Origin: Streptomyces olivochromogenes
GTDB lineage: Bacteria; Actinomycetota; Actinomycetes; Streptomycetales; Streptomycetaceae
Reading direction: 5' to 3'
DNA: 64,000 nt
Assembly: GCF_001514115.1 (NCBI RefSeq)
Contig: NZ_KQ948457.1
Coordinates: forward strand, 413,085-477,084
The position numbers were made by a program, and so were the translations under genes. The notes beneath the pieces are model-generated. The model saw nothing but the letters and a program-made list of their open reading frames with translations, made no database searches and was not told the origin of the DNA. Below, one piece after another: positions 51,082 to 60,034 of this stretch (the first letter of the stretch is position 1; every line of letters starts with the position of its first letter).

Positions 51082-52596
51082 GTGAGCATGATGGCCTCCG
51101 CGCCGGCCGGCGCGACCGGCGGACCGGGCACTGGAGCCCCTTCCGGGGCGAACATGGGATTCGGCTTCTGCCGGGTCACCATCGTGGCCCCCGACAGCCG
51201 CATCGACGTGGCGCTGCCCGACGACGTGCCGGTCGCCGACCTGCACCCGGAGATCCTGCGCCTTTCCCAGCAGAGCCCCGACGAAGGCGCCCCCGTCGGC
51301 TATCACCTCGTACGCCGTGACGGGACCGTCCTCGACAGCGCCCGGTCCTTCGCGGCGCAGCGCATCCTCGATGGCGAACTGCTCACCCTGCGCCCGTTCT
51401 CCGAGTCGCTGCCGCCCGCCGTCTTCGACGACGTGTCCGAGGCGGTGGCCTCCGCCGTCACCAGTGACCGCTCTCTGTGGAACGGCGAGCTCACGCGCGC
51501 GGCCGGTCTCGTCGCGGGCGGCATCCTGCCCGCGCTGCTCGCCTTCGTGGCCTGGAGTTCCCAGATCCGGCACGACATGCACAGTCTCCAGGGCATCCTC
51601 GCCGCCGTCTCCGGAATCCTGCTGGCCATCATCGCGTGCGTGCGTACGCGTGTGTACGACGACCGGGGCTCCGCGGCCGCTCTGGGCCTGGGCGCACTGC
51701 CGAACGTCGCCGTGGCGGGCTCCGGACTGCTGCCGCTCTCCGAGGGGCAGGGCATTGGAAAGCTCCAGTTCCTGCTCGCCTGCGCGGCGGTCCTGGTCGT
51801 CTCCGTGGTGCTCACTCTGGTGTCGCCCAGCGGTGACGGCCCCTTCGTGGCGTTCGTCTTTGCCTCTGGGATCGGCCTGGTGACCACGTTCGTCGCGATC
51901 CTCGCCCACCTGAGGCCCATCGAGACGGCTGCCGTCTGCGCCCCGCTCTCCGTGTGCGCGCTCGCCTTCCTGCCGGGTCTGTCGATGCGCTTCGCGCGGC
52001 TGCCCATCGGTTTCGAACCGCCCAACCCCTCCCGTGGCGGTTACGCCGCGGGCGAGCCGGCCTCCCAGGACCCCGTCGACGCCGAGCGCGTCGCGGCCCA
52101 GGCCCGTCGCGGCCACGAACTGCTCGTGGGCCTGGTCGGTGGCTGCGCACTCGTCTCCGTGGGCGCGTCGATCGTCCTCGGCTTCTCCAGCAACGTATGG
52201 GCGCAGCTCCTCGCCCTGGCGACCGGCATCGCCATGCTGATGCGAGCCCACCTGTTCCGCTACACCGCGCAAGTCGCCGCCACTTTGGCCGCCGGCCTCG
52301 CGGCTCTCGTCTTCCTCGGTCTCGGGCTCGCGCTGAACCCGCCCCAGGGCTACTGGCGCGATGCCCTTCTGGGTGACACCACCGCCCTCGACATCCGCAG
52401 CGTCTGGCTCGTGGCGGCGGTCGGCGCGGCCACAGCCCTGGTCATCGCCATCGGTCTGATCACTCCGCGGCGCGGTCTCACCCCGTTCTGGGGGCGCTTC
52501 CTGGAGATCGCCGAGAGCTTCGTTCTGCTCACCCTGATCCCGCTGGCCCTCGCCGTCTTCGACGTATACGGGCAGGCGCGGGCGATGACCAGCTGA
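51082..52596 (+). CDS. eccD: Type VII secretion channel protein EccD
   Basis: A 504-residue polytopic membrane protein forming the ESX membrane vestibule. The N-terminal ubiquitin-like YukD domain spans about residues 25-105 (GFCRVTIVAPDSRIDVALPD; HLVRRDGTVLDS). About eleven helices follow, such as LVAGGILPALLAFVAWS, LLAIIACVRT and ALVIAIGLITP. GTG at 51082 has GAGGGGGA in front and is preferred; ATG at 51031 would add 17 basic residues. A 22-bp bidirectional terminator lies four bases past the stop. In the locus it diverges from eccC. Confidence 0.92.
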   Translation: MSMMASAPAGATGGPGTGAPSGANMGFGFCRVTIVAPDSRIDVALPDDVPVADLHPEILRLSQQSPDEGAPVGYHLVRRDGTVLDSARSFAAQRILDGELLTLRPFSESLPPAVFDDVSEAVASAVTSDRSLWNGELTRAAGLVAGGILPALLAFVAWSSQIRHDMHSLQGILAAVSGILLAIIACVRTRVYDDRGSAAALGLGALPNVAVAGSGLLPLSEGQGIGKLQFLLACAAVLVVSVVLTLVSPSGDGPFVAFVFASGIGLVTTFVAILAHLRPIETAAVCAPLSVCALAFLPGLSMRFARLPIGFEPPNPSRGGYAAGEPASQDPVDAERVAAQARRGHELLVGLVGGCALVSVGASIVLGFSSNVWAQLLALATGIAMLMRAHLFRYTAQVAATLAAGLAALVFLGLGLALNPPQGYWRDALLGDTTALDIRSVWLVAAVGAATALVIAIGLITPRRGLTPFWGRFLEIAESFVLLTLIPLALAVFDVYGQARAMTS

Positions 52597-52599
52597 CGA

Positions 52600-52660
52600 C
52601 CGGACCACCAAGGGGGAGGGCGGCACGCACGGCGTGCAGCCCTCCCCCTTGGTGGTCCGG
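52600..52660. terminator. Bidirectional terminator between eccD and DUF397 gene
   Basis: Perfect 22-bp inverted repeat (52600-52621 with 52639-52660); the loop folds further into a 6-bp GCACGC/GCGTGC stem. It abuts the stop codons of two convergent genes and works on either strand. Confidence 0.9.
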
Positions 52661-52999
52661 TCACCCCGCCGCAAGCCCCCCATTGCGCGGCCCCGGCTCC
52701 AGATCGAACTCCCCGTCCCGCGCCCCCAGCACAAAGGCCCGCCACTCCGCCTCCGTGTACCGCAGGACCGTGTCCGGGTCGAGGGAGGAGCGCATGGCCA
52801 CCGCGCCCTCGGGCAGGTACGCGATCTCGACCCGCTCCTCGTGTTCCTCCGTGCCTGGCGCGCTGTGCCATTCGACGTCGGAGATGTCCAGGGCGTAGAG
52901 CTCGTCCTTCTCCCGCTCCTTGCGCGCCTTGACGTCGGCGTCCGTCTCCGCCGCGATGTCCTTGTCCGCTACGCCCGCTGCGTCCGTTGCCTCGGCCAT
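52661..52999 (-). CDS. DUF397 domain protein (BldB-related family)
   Basis: A 112-residue acidic protein. An N-terminal charged helix (ETDADVKARKEREKDELYAL) is followed by a DUF397 domain: DVEWHSAP, VEIAYLPEGAVAMRSSLDPD and RYTEAEWRAFVLGARDGEFD. DUF397 includes BldB and its relatives, small regulators of Streptomyces development that usually accompany a helix-turn-helix gene. Here no regulator gene is adjacent; the gene sits alone between eccD and rpsO. ATG 52999 is the only good start. Role in this setting unknown. Confidence 0.82.
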   Translation of the reverse strand: MAEATDAAGVADKDIAAETDADVKARKEREKDELYALDISDVEWHSAPGTEEHEERVEIAYLPEGAVAMRSSLDPDTVLRYTEAEWRAFVLGARDGEFDLEPGPRNGGLAAG

Positions 53000-53264
53000 G
53001 TTCAAGCGGCCCCTTCCCCACGTACGAATGACCTGTGCGGTCACCCTAGTGGCCGGGCCCGTGTCACCAGGAAGGTTCGGAGACCCGGACAGACGCATCC
53101 GGCCAGGCTGGTACGCTGTGTGACGGCCGTTTGTGTACGCACCCCCGGAGCCCATCGCTCTGGAGGCCGCGCCCAGCGGATCCCCGCCTCCCGAGTAACG
53201 GAAGCTCCCCTGAGATGTGGACCAGGGGCACTCGGTGGCACATCAAAGACTACGAGGAGTACGC

Positions 53265-53552
53265 GTGTCGCTCGACGCCGCTACGAAGAAGCAGCTCATC
53301 AGTGAGTTCGGCCAGAAGGAGGGCGACACCGGCTCCCCCGAGGTCCAGGTCGCCATGCTCTCGCGCCGCATCTCGGACCTGACCGAGCACCTCAAGACCC
53401 ACAAGCACGACCACCACTCCCGTCGTGGTCTGCTGATCCTGGTCGGTCAGCGCCGCCGGCTGCTGCAGTACCTGGCCAAGAAGGACATCCAGCGCTTCCG
53501 TGCGCTGGTCGACCGCCTGGGCATCCGCCGCGGTGCGGCGGGCGCCAAGTAA
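53265..53552 (+). CDS. rpsO: 30S ribosomal protein S15
   Basis: A 95-residue ribosomal protein binding the central domain of 16S rRNA. Family blocks: GDTGSPEVQVAMLSRRISDL, TEHLKTHKHDHHSRRGLLIL, and VGQRRRLLQYLAKKDIQRF. GTG at 53265 follows GAGGAG and yields the conserved MSLDAATKKQLI start; the frame is open upstream. Followed by a G-C stem with TTTT and then pnp, the usual rpsO-pnp order. Confidence 0.97.
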   Translation: MSLDAATKKQLISEFGQKEGDTGSPEVQVAMLSRRISDLTEHLKTHKHDHHSRRGLLILVGQRRRLLQYLAKKDIQRFRALVDRLGIRRGAAGAK

Positions 53553-53940
53553 GACGCCGTGAAGGGAGCGGTTCCCACCTCTTGGGAGCCGCTCCTTTTG
53601 CTGTACGTGCCGCTGCCGTGAGCATGGCCGTAGGCACTGCCGTACGTCTCTGTACGTGCGGAGTGTCACCGACGCTTTGTAGTGTGGTAGCACAACGCAA
53701 TACGCAGGACACAGCACGTACGACACAGCGTGATGACTCCGTACCCGCCGGGTAGGGACCGTCACGTCAACGAACGAGGAGACGCGCACCGCACCGCCGC
53801 CGGTCCTCGGTAGTGGCCCCCGGGGGAATGAGATCCCGGGTGCTTCGATCGAAGACCGGCCCGCACCAGACGGAGCGCCTCTCCGCCACCGTCCCCCTGC
53901 CACACGGGCAGGACGGGACGAAGACGAGGAGAAAACGCTA
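53553..53940. other. rpsO-pnp intergenic region with leader hairpin
   Basis: 388 bases. First the rpsO terminator (53565-53599), then an AT-richer stretch (53640-53730) likely to hold the pnp promoter. It ends with a foldable leader: GCCGGTC/GACCGGC (53799-53805 with 53854-53860) enclosing a CCCGGG/CCCGGG stem (53819-53824 with 53835-53840). PNPase genes are typically controlled through an RNase III-cut hairpin in this spacer; the one here is a candidate. Confidence 0.6.
53565..53599 (+). terminator. Rho-independent terminator/attenuator after rpsO
   Basis: 13-bp stem (53565-53577 with 53583-53595, one G-T pair), 5-base loop, followed by TTTT. May allow partial readthrough into pnp. Confidence 0.85.
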
Positions 53941-56157
53941 GTGGAGAACGAGACCCACTACGCCGAGGCCGTTATCGACAACGGTTCCTTCGGCACCCGC
54001 ACCATCCGCTTCGAGACGGGCCGCCTGGCCAAGCAGGCCGCCGGCTCCGCCGTGGCGTACCTGGACGACGACACCATGGTGCTGTCGGCCACCAGTGCTT
54101 CCAAGAAGCCCAAGGACAACCTCGACTTCTTCCCCCTCACGGTGGACGTCGAGGAGCGGATGTACGCCGCAGGCAAGATCCCCGGCAGCTTCTTCCGCCG
54201 CGAGGGTCGTCCCTCCGAGGACGCCGTCCTCACCTGTCGTCTGATCGACCGCCCGCTGCGCCCGTCCTTCAAGAAGGGCCTGCGCAACGAGATCCAGGTC
54301 GTCGCCACGATCATGGCTCTCAACCCCGACCACCTGTACGACGTCGTGGCGATCAACGCCGCCTCCGCGTCCACGCAGCTGGCCGGTCTGCCCTTCTCCG
54401 GCCCGGTCGGCGGCGTCCGCGTCGCGCTGATCAACGGCCAGTGGGTCGCGTTCCCGACGCACACCGAGCTCGAGGACGCCGTCTTCGACATGGTCGTCGC
54501 CGGTCGCGTCCTGGAGGACGGCGACGTCGCGATCATGATGGTCGAGGCCGAGGCCACCGAGAAGACCATCCAGCTGGTCAAGGGCGGCGCCGAGGCGCCG
54601 ACCGAGGAGGTCGTCGCCTCCGGCCTCGACGCCGCGAAGCCCTTCATCAAGGTCCTGTGCAAGGCGCAGTCGGACCTCGCCGCGAAGGCCGCCAAGCCGA
54701 CCGCCGAGTTCCCGATCTTCCTCGACTACGAGGACGACGTCCTCGAGGCCCTGACCGCCGCGGTCAAGAGCGAGCTCGCCCAGGCGCTCACCATCGCCGG
54801 CAAGCAGGACCGCGAGGCCGAGCTGGACCGCGTCAAGGAGATCGCCGCCGAGAAGCTGCTCCCGCAGTTCGAGGGTCGCGAGAAGGAGATCTCCGCCGCG
54901 TACCGCGCGCTGACCAAGAAGCTGGTCCGCGAGCGCGTCATCAAGGACAAGGTCCGCATCGACGGCCGCGGCGTCACGGACATCCGTACGCTCGCCGCCG
55001 AGGTCGAGGCCATCCCGCGCGTGCACGGCTCGGCGCTGTTCGAGCGTGGCGAGACCCAGATCCTGGGCGTCACCACCCTCAACATGCTCCGCATGGAGCA
55101 GCAGCTGGACACCCTCTCCCCGGTGACCCGCAAGCGCTACATGCACAACTACAACTTCCCGCCGTACTCCGTCGGTGAGACGGGCCGCGTGGGCTCCCCG
55201 AAGCGCCGCGAGATCGGCCACGGCGCCCTCGCCGAGCGCGCGCTCGTGCCGGTCCTGCCGACCCGCGAGGAGTTCCCCTACGCGATCCGTCAGGTGTCCG
55301 AGGCCCTCGGCTCCAACGGCTCGACCTCCATGGGCTCGGTCTGCGCCTCCACCATGTCGCTGCTGAACGCCGGTGTGCCGCTCAAGGCCCCCGTCGCCGG
55401 TATCGCCATGGGTCTGATCTCCCAGGAGATCGACGGCCAGACGCACTACGTCGCCCTCACCGACATCCTCGGTGCGGAGGACGCCTTCGGCGACATGGAC
55501 TTCAAGGTCGCCGGCACCAAGGAGTTCGTGACCGCCCTCCAGCTCGACACCAAGCTGGACGGCATCCCGGCCTCCGTCCTGGCCGCGGCCCTCAAGCAGG
55601 CCCGCGACGCCCGCCTCCACATCCTCGACGTGATGATGGAAGCGATCGACACGCCGGACGAGATGTCCCCGAACGCCCCGCGGATCATCACCGTCAAGAT
55701 CCCCGTGGACAAGATCGGTGAGGTCATCGGCCCCAAGGGCAAGATGATCAACCAGATCCAGGAGGACACCGGCGCCGAGATCACGATCGAGGACGACGGC
55801 ACCATCTACATCGGTGCCGCCGACGGCCCGGCCGCCGAGGCCGCCCGCGCCACGATCAACGGCATCGCCAACCCGACCATGCCGGAGGTCGGCGAGCGCT
55901 ACCTGGGCACCGTCGTGAAGACGACGACCTTCGGTGCGTTCGTGTCGCTGCTCCCGGGCAAGGACGGTCTGCTGCACATCTCGCAGATCCGCAAGCTCGC
56001 CGGCGGCAAGCGCGTGGAGAACGTCGAGGACGTCCTCGGTGTGGGCCAGAAGGTCCAGGTCGAGATCGCCGAGATCGACTCCCGCGGCAAGCTCTCCCTG
56101 ATCCCCGTGATCGAGGGCGAAGGCGACGACGACAAGAAGGACGACACCGACCAGTGA
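53941..56157 (+). CDS. pnp: Polyribonucleotide nucleotidyltransferase (PNPase)
   Basis: A 738-residue phosphorolytic 3'-5' exoribonuclease that in Streptomyces also polymerises 3' tails. Two RNase PH-like cores are visible: RTIRFETGRLAKQAAGSAVA and RREGRPSEDAVLTCRLIDRP in the first; GRGVTDIRTLAAEVEAIPRV, FPPYSVGETGRVGSPKRREI and SNGSTSMGSVCASTMSLLNA in the second. A KH domain (VIGPKGKMINQI) and an S1 domain (GERYLGTVVKTTTFGAFVSL) finish it. GTG start with GAGGAG upstream. The stop overlaps the M16 peptidase start (GTGA). Confidence 0.97.
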   Translation: MENETHYAEAVIDNGSFGTRTIRFETGRLAKQAAGSAVAYLDDDTMVLSATSASKKPKDNLDFFPLTVDVEERMYAAGKIPGSFFRREGRPSEDAVLTCRLIDRPLRPSFKKGLRNEIQVVATIMALNPDHLYDVVAINAASASTQLAGLPFSGPVGGVRVALINGQWVAFPTHTELEDAVFDMVVAGRVLEDGDVAIMMVEAEATEKTIQLVKGGAEAPTEEVVASGLDAAKPFIKVLCKAQSDLAAKAAKPTAEFPIFLDYEDDVLEALTAAVKSELAQALTIAGKQDREAELDRVKEIAAEKLLPQFEGREKEISAAYRALTKKLVRERVIKDKVRIDGRGVTDIRTLAAEVEAIPRVHGSALFERGETQILGVTTLNMLRMEQQLDTLSPVTRKRYMHNYNFPPYSVGETGRVGSPKRREIGHGALAERALVPVLPTREEFPYAIRQVSEALGSNGSTSMGSVCASTMSLLNAGVPLKAPVAGIAMGLISQEIDGQTHYVALTDILGAEDAFGDMDFKVAGTKEFVTALQLDTKLDGIPASVLAAALKQARDARLHILDVMMEAIDTPDEMSPNAPRIITVKIPVDKIGEVIGPKGKMINQIQEDTGAEITIEDDGTIYIGAADGPAAEAARATINGIANPTMPEVGERYLGTVVKTTTFGAFVSLLPGKDGLLHISQIRKLAGGKRVENVEDVLGVGQKVQVEIAEIDSRGKLSLIPVIEGEGDDDKKDDTDQ

Positions 56158-57533
56158 CGTCTCGTAGCTCCACGGCGACGGCCCGCACCTCTTCGGAGGC
56201 GCGGGCCGTTGCCCGTACCCAAACCCTCATCAAGGGCGAGAACGGCATCGGTACGGTCCGTAAGACCACCCTCCCCGGCGGCCTGCGCATCGTCACCGAG
56301 ACCCTCCCCTCCGTACGCTCGGCCACCTTCGGGATCTGGGCGCACGTCGGCTCCCGCGACGAGACGCCGACGCTGAACGGCGCCACGCACTACCTGGAGC
56401 ACCTGCTCTTCAAGGGCACCTCCCGGCGCAGCGCCCTGGACATCTCCTCCGCCATCGACGCGGTCGGCGGCGAGATGAACGCGTTCACGGCCAAGGAGTA
56501 CACGTGCTACTACGCGCGTGTGCTCGACACCGACCTCCCGCTGGCCATCGACGTCGTGTGCGACATGCTCACCGGCTCGCTGATCGAGCAGGGCGACGTG
56601 GACGCCGAGCGCGGCGTGATCCTCGAAGAGATCGCGATGACCGAGGACGACCCGGGCGACTGCGTGCACGACCTGTTCGCGCACACCATGCTCGGCGACA
56701 CCCCCCTCGGCCGCCCGGTCCTCGGCACGGTCGACACGGTCAACGCCCTCGGCGCCGACCGCATCCGCCGCTTCTACAAGAAGCACTACGACCCGACGCA
56801 CCTCGTGGTCGCCTGCGCGGGCAACGTCGACCACAACAAGGTCGTACGCCAGGTCCGCGCCGCCTTCGAGAAGGCCGGCGCCCTCAACGAGAGCGCCGTC
56901 GAGCCGATCGCCCCGCGCGACGGTCGCCGCGCCATCCGCACCGCGGGCCGCGTCGAACTCCTCGGCCGCAAGACCGAGCAGGCCCATGTCGTCCTCGGCA
57001 TGCCAGGCCTCGCCCGCACCGACGAGCGCCGCTGGGCCCTGGGCGTCCTGAACACCGCCCTGGGCGGTGGCATGTCCTCCCGTCTCTTCCAGGAGGTCCG
57101 CGAGAAGCGCGGCCTGGCCTACAGCGTGTACTCGTACACCTCGGGCTTCGCCGACTGCGGCCTCTTCGGCGTGTACGCGGGCTGCAGGCTGAGCCAGGTC
57201 CACGACGTGCTCAAGATCTGCCGCGACGAGCTCGACCAGGTCGCCGAGCACGGCCTCTCGGACGACGAGATCGGCCGCGCCATCGGCCAGCTCCAGGGCT
57301 CCACCGTCCTCGGCCTGGAGGACACCGGCGCGCTGATGAACCGTATCGGCAAGAGCGAGCTGTGCTGGGGCGAGCAGATGTCCGTCGACGACATGCTGGT
57401 CCGGATAGCGTCGGTCACCCCGGACGAGGTCCGTTCGGTCGCCCGCGACATCCTGGGACAGCGGCCCTCGCTGTCGGTCATCGGCCCGCTCAAGGACAAG
57501 CAGGCCTCCCGTCTGCACGACGCGGTCGCGTAA
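56154..57533 (+). CDS. M16 family zinc metallopeptidase
   Basis: A 459-residue pitrilysin-type peptidase. The zinc motif HYLEH is at residues 79-83 (HxxEH), with the distal Glu in ERGVILEEIAMTEDD. The C-terminal half, including GGGMSSRLFQEVREKRGLAYSVYS, is the non-catalytic partner-like half that M16 proteins use to close over a peptide. Its start overlaps the pnp stop by four bases (GTGA), so the two are coupled, as in other actinobacteria. Substrate unknown. dapB begins 26 bases downstream. Confidence 0.92.
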   Translation: MTSRSSTATARTSSEARAVARTQTLIKGENGIGTVRKTTLPGGLRIVTETLPSVRSATFGIWAHVGSRDETPTLNGATHYLEHLLFKGTSRRSALDISSAIDAVGGEMNAFTAKEYTCYYARVLDTDLPLAIDVVCDMLTGSLIEQGDVDAERGVILEEIAMTEDDPGDCVHDLFAHTMLGDTPLGRPVLGTVDTVNALGADRIRRFYKKHYDPTHLVVACAGNVDHNKVVRQVRAAFEKAGALNESAVEPIAPRDGRRAIRTAGRVELLGRKTEQAHVVLGMPGLARTDERRWALGVLNTALGGGMSSRLFQEVREKRGLAYSVYSYTSGFADCGLFGVYAGCRLSQVHDVLKICRDELDQVAEHGLSDDEIGRAIGQLQGSTVLGLEDTGALMNRIGKSELCWGEQMSVDDMLVRIASVTPDEVRSVARDILGQRPSLSVIGPLKDKQASRLHDAVA

Positions 57534-57559
57534 TTCCCGTCTCGGTAAGGAACGAAGCA

Positions 57560-58312
57560 ATGAGCAAGCTGCGCGTGGCGGTCCTCGGTGCCAAGGGCCG
57601 GATCGGGGCCGAGGCGGTACGAGCCGTCGAGGCCGCCGAGGACCTGGAGCTGGTGGCCGCCCTGAGCCGCGGCGACGAGCTGGAGGCACTGGTCGCCACC
57701 GGCACCCAGGTCGTGGTCGAACTGACGACCCCGGCCTCGGTGATGGGCAACCTCGACTTCTGCGTGCGGCACGGCATCCACGCCGTGGTCGGCACGACCG
57801 GCTGGACCGACGAGCGCCTCGCGCAGCTCAACACCTCGCTGGCCGCGTCCCCGGAGACGGGCGTGCTCATCGCGCCCAACTTCTCCATCGGGGCCGTACT
57901 GACCATGAAGTTCGCCGAGGTCGCCGCGCCGTACTTCGAGTCCGTCGAGGTCGTCGAGCTGCACCACCCGAACAAGGTGGACGCCCCCAGCGGCACCGCC
58001 ACCCGCACCGCCCAGCTCATCGCCGCGGCCCGGGCGCGCGCGGGCAGCGCCCCGCAGCCCGACGCCACGGCGACGGCCCTGGACGGTGCCCGCGGCGCGA
58101 ACGTCGACGGCGTCCCGGTGCACGCGGTCCGCCTGCGCGGGCTCCTCGCCCACCAGGAGGTCCTGCTCGGTGGCGAGGGCGAGACCCTCACCATCCGCCA
58201 CGACTCCCTCCACCACAGCAGCTTCATGCCGGGCATCCTGCTCGGCGTCCGCCGTGTGGTGACCACCCCGGGCCTCACCTTCGGCCTGGAACACTTCCTG
58301 GACCTCGGCTGA
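57560..58312 (+). CDS. dapB: 4-hydroxy-tetrahydrodipicolinate reductase
   Basis: A 250-residue NAD(P)H-dependent enzyme of the diaminopimelate/lysine pathway. The nucleotide-binding motif is VAVLGAKGRIGAEAVRAVEA, followed by VVELTTPASV and GTTGW. The catalytic segment ELHHPNKVDAPSGTA carries the His-His and Lys. ATG 57560 has GTAAGGAACG upstream. Its product follows from DapA, encoded 3.5 kb away at 61051. Confidence 0.95.
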   Translation: MSKLRVAVLGAKGRIGAEAVRAVEAAEDLELVAALSRGDELEALVATGTQVVVELTTPASVMGNLDFCVRHGIHAVVGTTGWTDERLAQLNTSLAASPETGVLIAPNFSIGAVLTMKFAEVAAPYFESVEVVELHHPNKVDAPSGTATRTAQLIAAARARAGSAPQPDATATALDGARGANVDGVPVHAVRLRGLLAHQEVLLGGEGETLTIRHDSLHHSSFMPGILLGVRRVVTTPGLTFGLEHFLDLG

Positions 58313-58344
58313 GCCGAGGGACGCACAACAGATAGCCGGCAGAC

Positions 58345-58800
58345 ATGCGTGCGAAGATCACCTACGCCGTCACGGCAGCCGTCCTGGTCGTCTATTTCGT
58401 CCTGGTCGGCAGCCGAGGCGTGCTGCTCATCCAGAACGGCACCCTGATCACCGTCACCTTCGGTGTCGCGGTGCTGATCCTGCCGGTCATCGGCATCTGG
58501 TTCCTGTGGAAGAACACCCAGTTCGTCCGCAAGGCCAACCGGCTCGCCGCCGAGCTCGACGCCGAGGGCGGCCTGCCCGTGGACGAGTTGAGGCGCACCC
58601 CGGGCGGCCGTATCGACCGTGACTCGGCCGACGAGGTCTTCGCCAGGCGCAAGACCGAGACCGAGGACGCCCCGGACGACTGGCGCAGCTGGTTCCGTCT
58701 CGCGGTCGCCTACCACGACGCCCGCGACACCCCGCGCGCCCGCAAGGCGATGCAGCGGGCGATCGCCCTGCGCGAGGGCAGGCCCCCCGCCGAGGCCTGA
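58345..58800 (+). CDS. Conserved membrane protein with cytosolic helical (TPR-like) tail
   Basis: A 151-residue protein with two membrane helices (about residues 7-27, YAVTAAVLVVYFVLVG; and 36-55, TVTFGVAVLILPVIGIWFL), then a charged domain (RKANRLAAELDAEGGLPVDE) and a helical pair ending DDWRSWFRLAVAYHDARDTP with RARKAMQRAIALRE, like a single TPR. Conserved next to dapB in Streptomyces as far as I recall. Function unknown. Confidence 0.85.
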   Translation: MRAKITYAVTAAVLVVYFVLVGSRGVLLIQNGTLITVTFGVAVLILPVIGIWFLWKNTQFVRKANRLAAELDAEGGLPVDELRRTPGGRIDRDSADEVFARRKTETEDAPDDWRSWFRLAVAYHDARDTPRARKAMQRAIALREGRPPAEA

Positions 58801-58853
58801 GAGCCGCGGCGCACACGAGAAGTGCGACGAGCGGCACGGCGGAGAAGGACGTC

Positions 58854-58890
58854 GAAGGGGCCGGCCCGCGGAGTGCGGACCGGCCCCTTC
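58854..58890. terminator. Bidirectional hairpin terminator
   Basis: Perfect 11-bp stem (58854-58864 with 58880-58890), extended by GC pairs inside. It lies between the convergent genes ending at 58800 and 58954 and can serve both. Confidence 0.8.
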
Positions 58891-58953
58891 GCCCTGCTAC
58901 GAGATGCCCTGCTTCGACGCCCGGCCACGGAACCCCGCCATGACCGCCGGGGC

Positions 58954-59511
58954 TCAATCCCGCCGGTACTCGTCGGCCCACACCTCGACGGCGTCCGCCG
59001 CCCGGTCGAAGGCCTCCGTGCGCGCCAGGAAGTCGGAGTTGTGCGAGGTGAGCAGCGGCGGCAGGCTGTCCGCCGCCCGCCCCTTGCGTACGAGGATCAG
59101 CGCCTGTCCCTGCACGGTGCGCGGCAGCCCGAGCCAGCGCACCGGCTGCTGGACGGTGCGTACGGCGACGACCTGCTCCCAGGACGCCGTACTCGTGTTC
59201 AGGAAGCCCACGCGGCGCAGCCCTCGTGCACTCACCCAGACGCCCATCCGCAGCAGCCGCAACGCGCACAGGATGACGAGCAGGGAGCCACCGAAGCAGA
59301 GCAGGGCGGCGGAGGGGCTCCCCGTGAGCGCGACGAGCACGGCCGCGACAAGCACGTAGGAGGCGAGCAGCAGCACGAGCGCGGCGAGGGCCACCCGCCA
59401 CGGCCCGGGCCGGTAGGGGCGCCGCCAGCGGCCGCGGTCGTCGAAGGGCAGGGCGAGTTCGTCCGCCACCTCGTCAAAGTCACGGTCCGCCGTCAGGAAG
59501 GGCAGGGGCAC
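58954..59511 (-). CDS. Membrane protein with bacterial PH-like domain
   Basis: A 185-residue protein. An N-terminal cytosolic part (FLTADRDFDEVADELALPFD) is followed by two adjacent helices (about residues 40-84: VALAALVLLLASYVLVAAVL; AALLCFGGSLLVILCAL). A beta-rich domain follows: GVWVSARGLRRVGFLNTSTA, SWEQVVAVRTVQ and ALILVRKG, which resembles the bPH fold common in actinobacterial membrane proteins. Function unknown. Confidence 0.8.
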   Translation of the reverse strand: MPLPFLTADRDFDEVADELALPFDDRGRWRRPYRPGPWRVALAALVLLLASYVLVAAVLVALTGSPSAALLCFGGSLLVILCALRLLRMGVWVSARGLRRVGFLNTSTASWEQVVAVRTVQQPVRWLGLPRTVQGQALILVRKGRAADSLPPLLTSHNSDFLARTEAFDRAADAVEVWADEYRRD

Positions 59512-59633
59512 GACTGATCCTCACTCAATCCACGCATGGGCTGTGCCCGGTGAGGCTATCGAGCGGGGTCCCCGCTCACCACCCTTGGGGGGCCATGGGG
59601 GTGCCCCCACGCCCTGTGGGCAGCGGGGGAGGG

Positions 59634-59873
59634 TCAGCGGCCGTTGGAGGCTTCGGAATGCTGGGTCGTCGTCGACGACTGGTCGAGCGACAGGGCCGGC
59701 ATCCCGATGATCAGCGCGCCCACCAGTCCGGCGACCACGGTGAGGCCCAGCAGCGAGCGGCCGAATATCTCGCCGGCCGACGAGCGTCGGCGGGGTGGGG
59801 GAGCGACATTGCTGCGGAACTGGTCGGCTTCTGCGATGAAGGCGAACGGTACGGGCTCGCGCCGACGGAACAT
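59634..59873 (-). CDS. Small single-pass membrane protein
   Basis: A 79-residue protein: basic Arg-rich cytosolic start (MFRRREPVPFAFIAEADQF), one membrane helix (GRSLLGLTVVAGLVGALIIG, about residues 38-57), and a short Ser/Thr-rich outside tail. GGAG lies about ten bases upstream of the ATG on the minus strand. It diverges from thyX; the shared 226-base region contains a 23-bp tandem repeat. Function unknown. Confidence 0.7.
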   Translation of the reverse strand: MFRRREPVPFAFIAEADQFRSNVAPPPRRRSSAGEIFGRSLLGLTVVAGLVGALIIGMPALSLDQSSTTTQHSEASNGR

Positions 59874-59900
59874 GGGGGTTGCTTCTCCTCTGGAGGCTCG

Positions 59901-59945
59901 AACGGATCACTGTCACCCATACAAACGGATCACTGTCACCCATAC
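59901..59945. repeat. Perfect direct repeat upstream of a small membrane gene and thyX
   Basis: Two identical 22-bp copies (59901-59922 and 59924-59945, core GGATCACTGTCACCCATAC) spaced 23 bases apart, about two helical turns, so both lie on one face of the DNA. Located 28-72 bases upstream of the small membrane gene and about 155 bases upstream of thyX. Candidate operator. Confidence 0.85.
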
Positions 59946-60034
59946 AGACGAGCGAAAGCCCCAAGAGGTGCCCGGAATCACCGAATTCGCTGAAGTTCGC
60001 CGACGAATGTCGCGGCACGGCACCGAACGCCCCG

